IMG/VR virus record: IMGVR_UViG_3300030001_000013 | Location: 1-57,365 of that record | Direction: 5' to 3' (one strand) | DNA: 57,365 nucleotides | Source: a virus | In this document: positions 6,448 to 13,522 of the stretch, piece by piece | How positions within the stretch are numbered: the stretch's first letter is position 1 | Layout: each line of letters opens with the position of its first letter | The notes under the pieces: generated by a model | The model's input: only the letters and a program-made list of their open reading frames with translations | Database searches by the model: none | What the model was told of the DNA's origin: nothing | Made by a program: the position numbers and the translations under genes

Positions 6448-8402
6448 TCAGCCACCACCCTAATTACTTCGTCTGCTTCGGATACATAGAGAGCGCATAA
6501 TTGAGATTCGATAATAGGTAAGACAACAATGCTTTCCGCATTATCTACAAATGTAGGCAAATAAATTCCGTAATGCTGTGCCAACGTGTCGCAAATATCT
6601 AAACCTATAATTATCCTGCTAGAACTATTTAAATCGTTCCACGTGACACCATTGAACATTGTCTTGCAACAATCCGCAATAGAACCGTTTACCTGCGTTT
6701 CAAACAATTTGAATCTGGCAAATTTGAATTTGCTATTAATGTTCTGTTCAATCATATTTACCTTGAATTTTGTGAACTCTTCGACTAGATATGTTTGTTT
6801 TTCTAAACTGCTATACTCAGCCGACAATTTACGTTCTTGCTCTTTTAACTGATCAATACGAACTTTCATTGCTTCGTTCTGCTGAATGGCGGCAATATGT
6901 TTGCGTAAACCTTCAATTTCGGATTCAAATTTCTGTGCCAATTCTATTTTTTGTACGATCACATCATTTTTTGACTGCTGAATGTCAACGATCTCAATTT
7001 CAACCTTTTTCTTTTCATCGTTCAATAAATTTTGCTTTTCCGAGTTATCAGGAACAATTATAGCCAATATTTCTGTTTTGATGTTATCAATTAATTGCTG
7101 TGAGCTATTTTTTTGAGCAGAAAGGTTTTCTTCTTCGGACTTTATTTGTTCCACCTTGGATTGTTTTTCTTCTATTTCTGCTTTCATTCCTGTTCCTGTT
7201 GTCATAATGCTTTCAATCGTATCAGATTTTAATTTGTTAAAATCTTCTAACGCTTTTACCCGTGCCGCTTCTAATTTTTCCTCTTGCAATCCCTGTCCGC
7301 ATGTAGGACACACACATTCTGCATTATGAACAAATTCCTTTTTCTTGACTTCTTTCAACTGCGCCAATAATTCGGATTTTTTTGTTTTCTTGATTGCAAT
7401 ATCGCTTTCTATCTGCGATATATTACGCCGCCCTGTCAATATTTTGTTTTCAATATCAGACAGCTTTACAGATTCTTGATTTAATTGATTTTGTTTGACC
7501 TGTTTTGCTTCTTGTTCTGCCTTAATGTGTTCATTTTGTAGCTTCATGATCTCGTTGTCGATCTCTGCTAACCGGACACGTTTTGCCGCAACTGCGCTAT
7601 CATTTCGAATATCGCTTACTTGTTTTTCAACTGCCGACTTATTAGATTTTAATTCGTCAATTTTGATCTGAATTGATTCTTGCGAAACTGCATCAACTCC
7701 CGCTGTTGCCTCTAACGTTCTGCTTGCTTCATCAATTCTTGTCGGTATTGCTGTCAATTCCTGATTTACTTCTTTTTTCTTTGCCGCAACAATAGCCTTT
7801 AAATCTTCAATACTTTTCTTGCCTAATATTTCTAGCAGACCGGATAAACTTTTATTACCTGCAATTACATCTTTATCCGTTATATCACCGCAAACCGACA
7901 GCAATAATTCCCTGCGTTTTTTCCAACCAAAAGCTTTTTCATCGTTAAAGAATAATGGATTTGTTAATAATTTAAATTGATCTGCACTTGCCAAGCCTTC
8001 GGTAAATATGTCATACGCTTTCTTTTGGGTAGGTACTTCGTTAATATAATAATTCGTTGTGTGACCGGACAATACGGCTTCTTCTGACCCTTTATGCTTT
8101 GTCCAATCTTCCATGTATGCTCGTCTTAAAATCAATTCTTCGCCATCTTCTAATAATGTGCATTCAACTTCATGATGTAAACCGTGAATAGGATTATTAT
8201 TAGAATCCAATGTCTTAATGTCGAAATCTGCTTTACCTTCTGAATCCTTACCGCTAAATAACCACGAAAACGCATCAACAATTGTCGTTTTACCTTTTCC
8301 GTTTGTTGCAAAAATATCTGTTCGATCTTTCCCGAACTCAACAACTAAATCCTTAATACCTTTGAAATTCTGCAATCTCATTCTCTTTAAAATTAATCTC
8401 AT
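6444..8402 (-). CDS. Rad50/SbcC-like SMC-type ATPase
   Basis: The 652-residue protein has an N-terminal ABC-type P-loop (FATNGKGKTTIVDAFSWLF, about 32-50). Two long coiled coils flank a zinc-hook-like CVCPTCG near 365. The C-terminal lobe holds a signature-like stretch LNSSSRIIIGLDICD and a Walker B-like LPTFVDNAESI. It is much shorter than host SbcC, as is usual for phage versions beside RecT. It probably works with a nuclease at DNA ends. The ribosome-binding region (GGGGAGCGAAAAACATGAG) is complementary to the predicted small RNA at 13523-13587. Confidence 0.9.
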   Translation of the reverse strand: MRLILKRMRLQNFKGIKDLVVEFGKDRTDIFATNGKGKTTIVDAFSWLFSGKDSEGKADFDIKTLDSNNNPIHGLHHEVECTLLEDGEELILRRAYMEDWTKHKGSEEAVLSGHTTNYYINEVPTQKKAYDIFTEGLASADQFKLLTNPLFFNDEKAFGWKKRRELLLSVCGDITDKDVIAGNKSLSGLLEILGKKSIEDLKAIVAAKKKEVNQELTAIPTRIDEASRTLEATAGVDAVSQESIQIKIDELKSNKSAVEKQVSDIRNDSAVAAKRVRLAEIDNEIMKLQNEHIKAEQEAKQVKQNQLNQESVKLSDIENKILTGRRNISQIESDIAIKKTKKSELLAQLKEVKKKEFVHNAECVCPTCGQGLQEEKLEAARVKALEDFNKLKSDTIESIMTTGTGMKAEIEEKQSKVEQIKSEEENLSAQKNSSQQLIDNIKTEILAIIVPDNSEKQNLLNDEKKKVEIEIVDIQQSKNDVIVQKIELAQKFESEIEGLRKHIAAIQQNEAMKVRIDQLKEQERKLSAEYSSLEKQTYLVEEFTKFKVNMIEQNINSKFKFARFKLFETQVNGSIADCCKTMFNGVTWNDLNSSSRIIIGLDICDTLAQHYGIYLPTFVDNAESIVVLPIIESQLCALYVSEADEVIRVVAE

Positions 8403-8415
8403 GTTTTTCGCTCCC

Positions 8416-8640
8416 CTATGCTCTTCGTTCTTCTAAATAAGAAATGAAGGCTATTTTCTTTATTCTTACTGCTCTACCAACTCTTACGATTGGGCAATCC
8501 GGCTCCAATATAATATCACGAATTGTTCTTTCAGATAACTGTGTCAACTCTGTTGCTTGACCTACCGTTATTAAGCTTTCATCATTATTTTCAAGCCTTA
8601 CAAGAATCTTTTCCAGAACTTCCTTGATCTGCTCTTCCAT
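8416..8640 (-). CDS. Excisionase/AlpA-like helix-turn-helix protein
   Basis: The 74-residue protein has a short acidic helix followed by ITVGQATELTQLSERTIRD and CPIVRVGRAVRIKKIAFISYL, the MerR-like winged-helix layout of phage excisionases and AlpA regulators. It lies directly after the Cro-like gene, with the two overlapping by 50 nt. It is a candidate directionality factor for the integrase or an early regulator. Confidence 0.75.
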   Translation of the reverse strand: MEEQIKEVLEKILVRLENNDESLITVGQATELTQLSERTIRDIILEPDCPIVRVGRAVRIKKIAFISYLEERRA

Positions 8641-8986
8641 CTTCCATCCCTCGCAAAGGTTCGTCTATAATAAATCTTTCAATTGGAAACCCTGATAACT
8701 GTGAAAGCTTTAACGCCTGTTCTGCTGTCGGCTTTCTTTTAAAACCGTCTTGGCCTGTTTCCCATTGACAAACAACTACCTGAGAAATTCCTAATTCTAT
8801 CGCAAGTTCAGATTGTTTCATATCTAATTTTTCTCTCAATTCATAAACTGCTTTTGCAATTGTATTCGTAAAATCTTCATCCTTTTTGTTGAAACGTCTG
8901 CGCCGTTTGCACTGATTTTTCAATTTCTGAATGTCGCCGTTGCATTCATCATGGAACTGACATTTTTTATTGTAGCAATAAATCAT
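8591..8986 (-). CDS. Cro-like HTH_3 regulator with N-terminal Cys/His cluster
   Basis: The 131 residues open with a Cys/His cluster (CYNKKCQFHDEC). A classic HTH_3 domain spans about 45-105: YELREKLDMKQSELAIELGI, then SQVVVCQWETG. It is the first gene transcribed leftward from the switch promoter at 9020, divergent from the repressor, the position expected of Cro. The putative metal site preceding the HTH is unusual for Cro. The C-terminus overlaps the excisionase-like gene by 50 nt. Confidence 0.8.
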   Translation of the reverse strand: MIYCYNKKCQFHDECNGDIQKLKNQCKRRRRFNKKDEDFTNTIAKAVYELREKLDMKQSELAIELGISQVVVCQWETGQDGFKRKPTAEQALKLSQLSGFPIERFIIDEPLRGMEDGRADQGSSGKDSCKA

Positions 8987-9019
8987 ACTGTATTCACCGC
9001 CTTTCCTTAACCTGTTCTT

Positions 9020-9048
9020 ATTATAACTCTCTGCTATAAATAAGTAAA
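9020..9048 (-). promoter_or_regulatory. Main leftward early promoter at the lysogeny switch
   Basis: TTTACT, 17 nt, TATAAT on the minus strand with TATAGCAGAGAG in the spacer. It faces the repressor promoter at 9117. GCTATAA half-sites occur at 9033, 9059 and 9138, consistent with a multi-site operator region. Confidence 0.85.
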
Positions 9049-9116
9049 GACTTTTATTGCTATAAATATTAATTTGTTACTTTTTAGCCTTTATTATAAT
9101 TATTGATTATATCTTA

Positions 9117-9145
9117 TTGTATTTACAATAAATGTGAGCTATAAT
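9117..9145 (+). promoter_or_regulatory. Repressor promoter
   Basis: TTGTAT, 17 nt, TATAAT on the plus strand. The -10 box overlaps a GCTATAA half-site at 9138-9144, so the repressor may autoregulate. An AGGGGG ribosome-binding site follows before the ATG at 9179. Confidence 0.75.
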
Positions 9146-9178
9146 TTAAGGTAGAATCTTTAGGGGGTTATAAATCAA

Positions 9179-9556
9179 ATGAAAAATCTAGGGTCAAAAT
9201 TGAAAGAATTGCGGAAGATGGAACGCTTAACCACGAAAGAATTAGCGGACAAACTCCAATTGTCGCAACCCTATATTAGTCAGATTGAAAGCGGCGGGCG
9301 CGTTCCACATCCTAAGAACATTCAAAAAATGGCAGACTTTTTCAACGTCCCGTACGGATACCTTATGACAGACGAAGCAATCAACCTAGATGAATTTAAA
9401 CAGGTTGAGGGGCTAATTATAGATAGAGGTAAAGAGAAATATATTCCATATTATTTAGTAGTTGATAAAGCAATTGAGGAGGAAATAACCCCCAGTGAAT
9501 TAGAAGATGCAATCGATTTTGTTAAAAAATATAAAAATAAAACGCCCTCAACATAA
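9179..9556 (+). CDS. CI-like phage repressor, HTH_3 domain
   Basis: The 125-residue protein begins with an XRE-type HTH (LKELRKMERLTTKELADKLQ, then LSQPYISQIESGGRVPHP; residues 8-60). A short variable C-terminal half follows with no LexA-like Ser-Lys peptidase. Induction therefore probably does not rely on self-cleavage, unlike lambda CI. It is one of two long plus-strand genes and is divergent from the Cro-like gene. It is the obvious candidate to bind the operator shared by the early promoters. Confidence 0.85.
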   Translation: MKNLGSKLKELRKMERLTTKELADKLQLSQPYISQIESGGRVPHPKNIQKMADFFNVPYGYLMTDEAINLDEFKQVEGLIIDRGKEKYIPYYLVVDKAIEEEITPSELEDAIDFVKKYKNKTPST

Positions 9557-9570
9557 GAGGGCGTTTTCTG
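9540..9570 (+). terminator. Repressor terminator
   Basis: AACGCCCTC-AACATAA-GAGGGCGTT followed by TTCT; the stem includes the stop codon of the repressor gene. Confidence 0.8.
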
Positions 9571-9682
9571 TTAATAAAAATTCTTTTTCATATATTTTAT
9601 TCACTAAAAATATTCCACCGATAAAAGCCCATTTTACAGATTTACTATGCCAAGCATAAATAATGTATCTTGCATGTAACAT
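9548..9682 (-). CDS. Small convergent protein, 44 aa
   Basis: The ATG at 9682 has an excellent AAGGCGG site 5 nt upstream. The peptide starts MLHARYIIYAWHSKSVKWAF and has one possible membrane segment. It runs against the repressor gene and overlaps its last three codons. A TTGTAA-17-TATAAT promoter lies upstream on the same strand. The product is unknown; its transcript could also act as antisense to the repressor 3' end. Confidence 0.45.
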   Translation of the reverse strand: MLHARYIIYAWHSKSVKWAFIGGIFLVNKIYEKEFLLTENALLC

Positions 9683-9779
9683 TGAATCCGCCTTCTTTTC
9701 GACTGATTATGAATATTTTTATTTAAATTATATTATAAATTAAAATTATAAATATTACAATAGGGGATATGTCAAAATA

Positions 9780-10898
9780 ATGAATAAACGCGCGAATGGT
9801 GAAGGAACATTTAGAATCAGAGATAATGGAACATGGGAATGCATGATAAGATACAATGGAAAACGCCATAGTGTATATGGTAAATCAAGAAAAGAATGCA
9901 TCACAAAATTAAAAGAATTAAAAAAGAAACTTGATTTTGGAATTGCAGAAAAATCAAAGCATATGACATATGAAACTCTTTTAAAAAATTATCTTGAAAA
10001 TATTATAGCGATCAAGAATAGACCGTCAACCTATGATAATTATAAAATCGTTATAGATAATCACCTAATACCTCATTTAGGAAAATATAAAGTTGATAAA
10101 TTAACGCGTACTGATATTCAAGACATGATCAAGAAAGAAAAGAAAGCGGGAAAATCTGCAAGCACTATCGGCTTAATTCATCATGTTTGCAAGACTTCGC
10201 TTGCCTATGCTATTGAATTAAAAATCATCATGGAAAATCCATCTTTCGGCGTTGTTAAGCCACAAATTGATAAAAAGGAAATGAGCGTATTAACCGAAGA
10301 CCAATTCCGTCATTTACGTGATGTTGGCGGCGATATTCGATCCAAAGAAAGAATGTTTTCCTGTTTTATATTTATGTTTTACACCGGACTGCGGCGCGGT
10401 GAAGCACTAGGATTAAAATGGTCTGATATTGATATGACTGAAAAATCATTATCAATGAAACGTGCTGTCACTAAATCAACATCAAAAGGCATTATAATTA
10501 CAAAAGGAAAAACTGCCCGCGCTGTACGAGCAATACCACTGCCGGAAAACTCAATAAAAGAATTGCTGATCTTTAAAGAAACACAAGCAAAAGAAAAAGC
10601 ATTTTACGGTAAAAAATACAATAATGAAAATTGGATATTCTGCCGACCGGACGGGAAACGTTATTACCCTACATCATTACGAAAAATATTCCTCCGTATT
10701 CTGGCTCTAGCAGACATTCCACCGATTCGAGTACATGATACTAGGCATACATTTGCAACGTTCTTGATGCTTGCAGGAGAGAACCCCAAGACTGTACAGG
10801 CAATTATGGGTCATGCTAATATTTCAACGACTTTAGGATATAGTCATGTTACTGATGGATTAAAACGTCAAGCGGCTGATAAATTGGATAATATATAA
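9780..10898 (+). CDS. int: Tyrosine-recombinase integrase
   Basis: The 372-residue protein has an arm-binding N-terminus (EGTFRIRDNGTWECMIRYNG), a SAM-like core-binding region (about 65-165) and the catalytic domain with Arg in TGLRRGEALGL, HDTRHTFATF and GHANISTTLGYSHV (R, H-x-x-R, H, Tyr). It should recombine attP at 13.7-14.0 kb with a host tRNA-Asp gene. It lies 3 kb from attP, separated by the Rep module, which is unusual because integrases are mostly adjacent to attP. Confidence 0.95.
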   Translation: MNKRANGEGTFRIRDNGTWECMIRYNGKRHSVYGKSRKECITKLKELKKKLDFGIAEKSKHMTYETLLKNYLENIIAIKNRPSTYDNYKIVIDNHLIPHLGKYKVDKLTRTDIQDMIKKEKKAGKSASTIGLIHHVCKTSLAYAIELKIIMENPSFGVVKPQIDKKEMSVLTEDQFRHLRDVGGDIRSKERMFSCFIFMFYTGLRRGEALGLKWSDIDMTEKSLSMKRAVTKSTSKGIIITKGKTARAVRAIPLPENSIKELLIFKETQAKEKAFYGKKYNNENWIFCRPDGKRYYPTSLRKIFLRILALADIPPIRVHDTRHTFATFLMLAGENPKTVQAIMGHANISTTLGYSHVTDGLKRQAADKLDNI

Positions 10899-10901
10899 AT
10901 A

Positions 10902-10932
10902 AAATCGGCTGATTTATTCAGTCGCTTTTTTA
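10902..10932 (+). terminator. Integrase terminator
   Basis: CGGCTGA-TTTAT-TCAGTCG followed by CTTTTTT, directly after the int stop codon. Confidence 0.85.
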
Positions 10933-10940
10933 TAAATAAA

Positions 10941-10970
10941 AATAACCGATGAAATTAATCATCGGTTTAT
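10941..10970 (-). terminator. Terminator of the 11.4-10.9 kb transcription unit
   Basis: AACCGATGA-TTAATT-TCATCGGTT followed by ATTTTTATTT on the minus strand; the symmetrical U-run also allows plus-strand use. Confidence 0.75.
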
Positions 10971-11409
10971 AAAAGGATACATATTACTATGGAACTATTT
11001 TATTTAGAAGAGTGTTACCCAATTGATTTATAAGCCTAATCAGAATTTAGTTTTAGATTACAACCTTGTAAGAATAATCTGCTTATCAAATGTTTAGTTT
11101 TTTCACGTCTGCACTCTCCAACCAGCTTTTAGCCAATCCAGGGAATCGAACCCCATATTTTCGCTGTGCCGCGAAACGCTTTACCTTTAAGCTATATTGA
11201 CATATGGAGCAGAGGGCAGGATTCGCACCTGCTTTGTCGGTAAAGGTCTCCCGCCGACTATATATGGATTCTAAGCTTTGCTGAGTTACAATTATATTGA
11301 TTTCAGTTATTGTGATGTTGAGCGGAACTTCATACATTTTCATGCTCCATAATGTGCGCTTGTTCCCGCACTTCCCGCGTGTCTCACCACGCCGCACCAA
11401 CTTCTTACA
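10971..11409 (-). ncRNA. Candidate structured RNA transcript with tRNA-like segments
   Basis: A promoter at 11416-11444 and a terminator at 10941-10970 bound about 440 nt with no convincing conserved gene. The RNA would contain hairpins GCGTG-GTGAGA-CACGC and GTGCG-GGAACAAG-CGCAC near the 5' end. Two tRNA-like T-arm/acceptor ends follow (GCAGGTGCGAATCCTGC... ending CCA, and the 71-nt element at 11131-11201). An 85-codon ORF (start 11343, MKMYEVPLNI) runs through it. Its C-terminal part simply translates the tRNA-like sequence, so coding is doubtful but not excluded, since GGAG precedes the ATG. A phage-borne structured RNA or a decayed tRNA cluster are both possible. Confidence 0.4.
11131..11201 (-). 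tRNA. Degenerate tRNA-like element (Cys-like frame)
   Basis: A near-cloverleaf: acceptor GTCAATA / GATTGGC (6 of 7 pairs), TA at positions 8-9, D-stem GCTT / AAGC, anticodon stem TTTCG / CGAAA, T-arm TGGGG-TTCGATT-CCCTG, and discriminator U as in tRNA-Cys. The anticodon loop is eight nt (CGGCACAG) with no U33, and no CCA is encoded. It is therefore probably a pseudo-tRNA or a tRNA mimic. Confidence 0.4.
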
Positions 11410-11415
11410 ATTCTT

Positions 11416-11444
11416 ATTATACTTCTAAGCTATTCCATTGTCAA
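11416..11444 (-). promoter_or_regulatory. Promoter of the candidate RNA unit
   Basis: TTGACA, 17 nt, TATAAT: the best consensus -35 box among these promoters. The spacer (ATAGCTTAGAAG) is a diverged form of the early operator. Confidence 0.85.
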
Positions 11445-11489
11445 TACTTTTATTACTAAAAGCTATAAATTTATTGATGTTTTTTGAAT

Positions 11490-11651
11490 TTATTTTACCT
11501 TCTTATCATTTTCTCGCCTTTGCTTTAACTCAGCCATTATTTTATATACGCTTAATGCATTCTTACGTTCGCTTTGAAAAAACGCACTTCTTGCTTTTAT
11601 TTCATACCACTCCATTAAACTATCTAAAGATTTATCGCTTATTACTTCCAT
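11490..11651 (-). CDS. Small helical protein, 53 aa
   Basis: ATG GAA GTA... gives MEVISDKSLDSLMEWYEIKA and an Arg/Lys-rich helical tail. AAGGTGG lies 7 nt upstream, inside the end of the zinc-ribbon gene, so translation is coupled. The function is unknown. Confidence 0.65.
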   Translation of the reverse strand: MEVISDKSLDSLMEWYEIKARSAFFQSERKNALSVYKIMAELKQRRENDKKVK

Positions 11652-11653
11652 AA

Positions 11654-11914
11654 TTATTCCACCTTATCTTTAATATCCTTTACCCACTTTTCCTTTGTCG
11701 TTCCTGTTGCTCCGCATTTCATGCAAACAAAATAGCCCTTATAACATCCATATTGATTACCGCCGCGCAAATATCGCTTGTCACTATGTCCGCTGATCTT
11801 CTTTATGTTTGTACTGCCGCAATATTCGCAACACTTCACACTCATATAACCCTTTTTCCTAAGAAATAACCATGCTAATTTTAGTCTTTGATAAAATGAT
11901 TCTTTACTTGCCAT
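11654..11914 (-). CDS. Zinc-ribbon protein, 86 aa
   Basis: The core CCEYCGSTNIKKISG ... CMKCGATG gives a four-cysteine ribbon, with a basic N-terminal helix (FYQRLKLAWLFLRKKG). The ATG at 11914 has AAAGGTG upstream. It belongs to the small-gene tail of the rep operon. It probably binds nucleic acid or protein; no family assignment is possible. Confidence 0.7.
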   Translation of the reverse strand: MASKESFYQRLKLAWLFLRKKGYMSVKCCEYCGSTNIKKISGHSDKRYLRGGNQYGCYKGYFVCMKCGATGTTKEKWVKDIKDKVE

Positions 11915-12055
11915 TTACACTCTCACCTTTATATATAAATACCCTGTCATGATAGCAATAGCCCAATAAATAATAAATTTAATAAACCACGTTCTATGTT
12001 CTTTTCTTATTTGTCTTTTTTCTTTTATTTGCTGGACTGTTATTTCATATTTCAC
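11915..12055 (-). CDS. Small membrane protein, 46 aa, GTG start
   Basis: A basic N-terminus (QQIKEKRQIRKEHR) is followed by one hydrophobic segment (WFIKFIIYWAIAIMTGYLYI). The GTG overlaps the end of the 111-residue gene, and AAGG lies 8 nt upstream. Confidence 0.6.
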   Translation of the reverse strand: MKYEITVQQIKEKRQIRKEHRTWFIKFIIYWAIAIMTGYLYIKVRV

Positions 12056-12380
12056 TTTGATCAACCTTTTCCATTTTATGTTTTATATAAATATACAAAT
12101 TTGTATGATGTTCTATATACATTGTTTTGTTTACTACTAGCACATGATCTCGTGGATAATCGTCAAATTCAACGCCATGCATTAATCTTGTGTTAATGCA
12201 AATTTCTTGTACTTTACTAATTGAATTATTTATTAAGAATTTCTTAAAAAATACTTTATCTCCATATGCTATAAATATTCCATCAATTGAACATATGGCA
12301 AAACGTCTTTTATTTGTTTTTATATCCCATACAAAACGTTTTAAAATAGACTGTTGACGAATTGTTAATGTTTTCATCAT
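12045..12380 (-). CDS. Hypothetical protein downstream of rep, 111 aa
   Basis: The soluble basic protein (MMKTLTIRQQSILKRFVWDI) overlaps the rep stop as ATGA, so it is translationally coupled to rep. No domain is recognised. A role in replication or copy control is inference from position only. Confidence 0.6.
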   Translation of the reverse strand: MMKTLTIRQQSILKRFVWDIKTNKRRFAICSIDGIFIAYGDKVFFKKFLINNSISKVQEICINTRLMHGVEFDDYPRDHVLVVNKTMYIEHHTNLYIYIKHKMEKVDQSEI

Positions 12381-13228
12381 GCCGCCACCTTTCGCAATAG
12401 ATTGGTCAATATACCATCACTAAGAAAATGCCATATCTTATAATCACAATCTTTATATTCTGTATTGAAATACTTATCCATTGCCAAAATCATAATGTCG
12501 AAACTTGCCTGAAATTCTTTATCTTCATTTACTGAATAATAACTGTTTGATATGAATATGCTGTTAAGCTGTTCATATATTCTGCTATCACGTATAGGAG
12601 CATGATGTTCATCGAATCGATTCATATACCTTCGATCAAATTCTTGTATGCAACTTATTGTCAAATCTAAAGAATCTTTCGCATAATACGTAGCAGGTAT
12701 CCATCGTTTATTTTTACCGTCCTCGGTATAACCCGAGCATTTATCTTTTAATTCTTTAGTATCTTTTATAGAATAATCTTTTATAGAAGTATCTTTGTTA
12801 GGCCATTTTGACACTTGGTCTAGTTTCGTTTTGATATTTGGTCTAATGTCATTTTGAACTTTGGTTATTTTAGGGGGTTCATCTATTTGATCATAATCAG
12901 AAAGAGAATCCATTTTTTGTGTATGCTTAACATAATAAAATCTTCCGGCTATGCCTTTTTTATTTGTTATGACAATACTTTCTAAAAATCCATCATCACA
13001 TAATTTTGTCAACATTCTTTTCAATTTGCTCATACTGCCAATAATTGGTATTTGTTGAAGCAAATATGATTGATTTACCCATATGTAACGTTTAGATTCA
13101 TTAATAAGGCTTTCCATACTATCACTTGAATACATATCCTTTATTGTTCTAAGCAATAGAGCATCTTCCAATGATAGATTATTCTCTATAAGCTTATTTT
13201 GTTGAAATCCTAAAACTGTATATTTCAT
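12377..13228 (-). CDS. Plasmid/phage-type replication initiator (winged-helix Rep)
   Basis: The 283-residue protein starts with the conserved N-terminus of Firmicute phage/plasmid replication proteins: YTVLGFQQNKLIENNLSLED, then LLLRTIKDM, then YIWVNQSYLLQQIPIIGSM and a recognition-helix segment SKLKRMLTKLCDDGFLES. A linker and a helical C-terminal domain (about 180-283) follow. It is preceded by a 208-nt leader with a terminator just before the gene and an antisense promoter inside. That is the layout of pIP501/pAMbeta1-type copy control, so it probably drives plasmid-like replication. The ATG has an AGAGGGG site. Confidence 0.7.
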   Translation of the reverse strand: MKYTVLGFQQNKLIENNLSLEDALLLRTIKDMYSSDSMESLINESKRYIWVNQSYLLQQIPIIGSMSKLKRMLTKLCDDGFLESIVITNKKGIAGRFYYVKHTQKMDSLSDYDQIDEPPKITKVQNDIRPNIKTKLDQVSKWPNKDTSIKDYSIKDTKELKDKCSGYTEDGKNKRWIPATYYAKDSLDLTISCIQEFDRRYMNRFDEHHAPIRDSRIYEQLNSIFISNSYYSVNEDKEFQASFDIMILAMDKYFNTEYKDCDYKIWHFLSDGILTNLLRKVAA

Positions 13229-13254
13229 TTTGCCCCTCTTTTCTTTTAGACAAA

Positions 13255-13283
13255 CAAAAAAGCAACCGCTAAACGATTGCTTA
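13255..13283 (-). terminator. Attenuator in the rep leader
   Basis: On the minus strand AAGCAATCG-TTTA-GCGGTTGCTT followed by TTTTG, about 30 nt before the rep ATG. The 5' arm AGCAATCG can alternatively pair with the leader segment CGATTCGCT (13378-13386, one bulge), which would form an antiterminator. Confidence 0.8.
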
Positions 13284-13315
13284 CTGACACTTATCCAATT
13301 TCGAGCCTTTTAGTA

Positions 13316-13344
13316 TTGCCACCACAATTTACCTATGGTATAAT
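13316..13344 (+). promoter_or_regulatory. Promoter of the antisense RNA
   Basis: TTGCCA, 17 nt, TATAAT on the plus strand, inside the rep leader and pointing against it. Confidence 0.85.
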
Positions 13345-13350
13345 ATTACT

Positions 13351-13425
13351 AAAGGTTTGCTGATTGGTTCAGGTTTTCAGCGAATCGCCTGAAAGTGTTA
13401 GCGCACCGACAGGCTTTATTTTTTT
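13351..13425 (+). ncRNA. Antisense RNA to the rep leader (copy-control type)
   Basis: The predicted RNA of about 75 nt starts 7 nt after the -10 box. It has a 5' hairpin (GCTGA ... TCAGC) and a 3' terminator hairpin GCCTG-AAAGTGTTAGCGCACCGA-CAGGC followed by TTTATTTTTTT. It is fully complementary to the rep mRNA leader. Its single-stranded linker AGCGAATCG covers the leader segment that would serve as antiterminator. By analogy with RNAIII of pIP501 it should promote premature termination at 13255-13283. Confidence 0.75.
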
Positions 13426-13445
13426 GTCCGAATGTATGTAAGTTC

Positions 13446-13474
13446 ATTATAACTCATAGCAATGTAATAAACAA
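13446..13474 (-). promoter_or_regulatory. rep promoter
   Basis: TTGTTT, 17 nt, TATAAT on the minus strand, 208 nt upstream of the rep ATG. The spacer contains TGCTATGAG, a variant of the shared early operator. Confidence 0.8.
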
Positions 13475-13487
13475 CTTAAAAAGTAAT

Positions 13488-13516
13488 TTGCGCTATGATA
13501 CAATATGTGGTATTAT
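13488..13516 (+). promoter_or_regulatory. Promoter of a second small RNA
   Basis: TTGCGC, 17 nt, TATTAT on the plus strand, followed within 75 nt by a strong intrinsic terminator and no ORF. Confidence 0.65.
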
Positions 13517-13522
13517 AAATTC

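Noticed and set aside
11086-11400. 104-codon ORF from a GTG at 11400
   Set aside because: Most of its C-terminal half is translated tRNA-like sequence. The 5' part lies in a structured leader, so I describe the locus as a candidate RNA with a doubtful 85-codon ORF.
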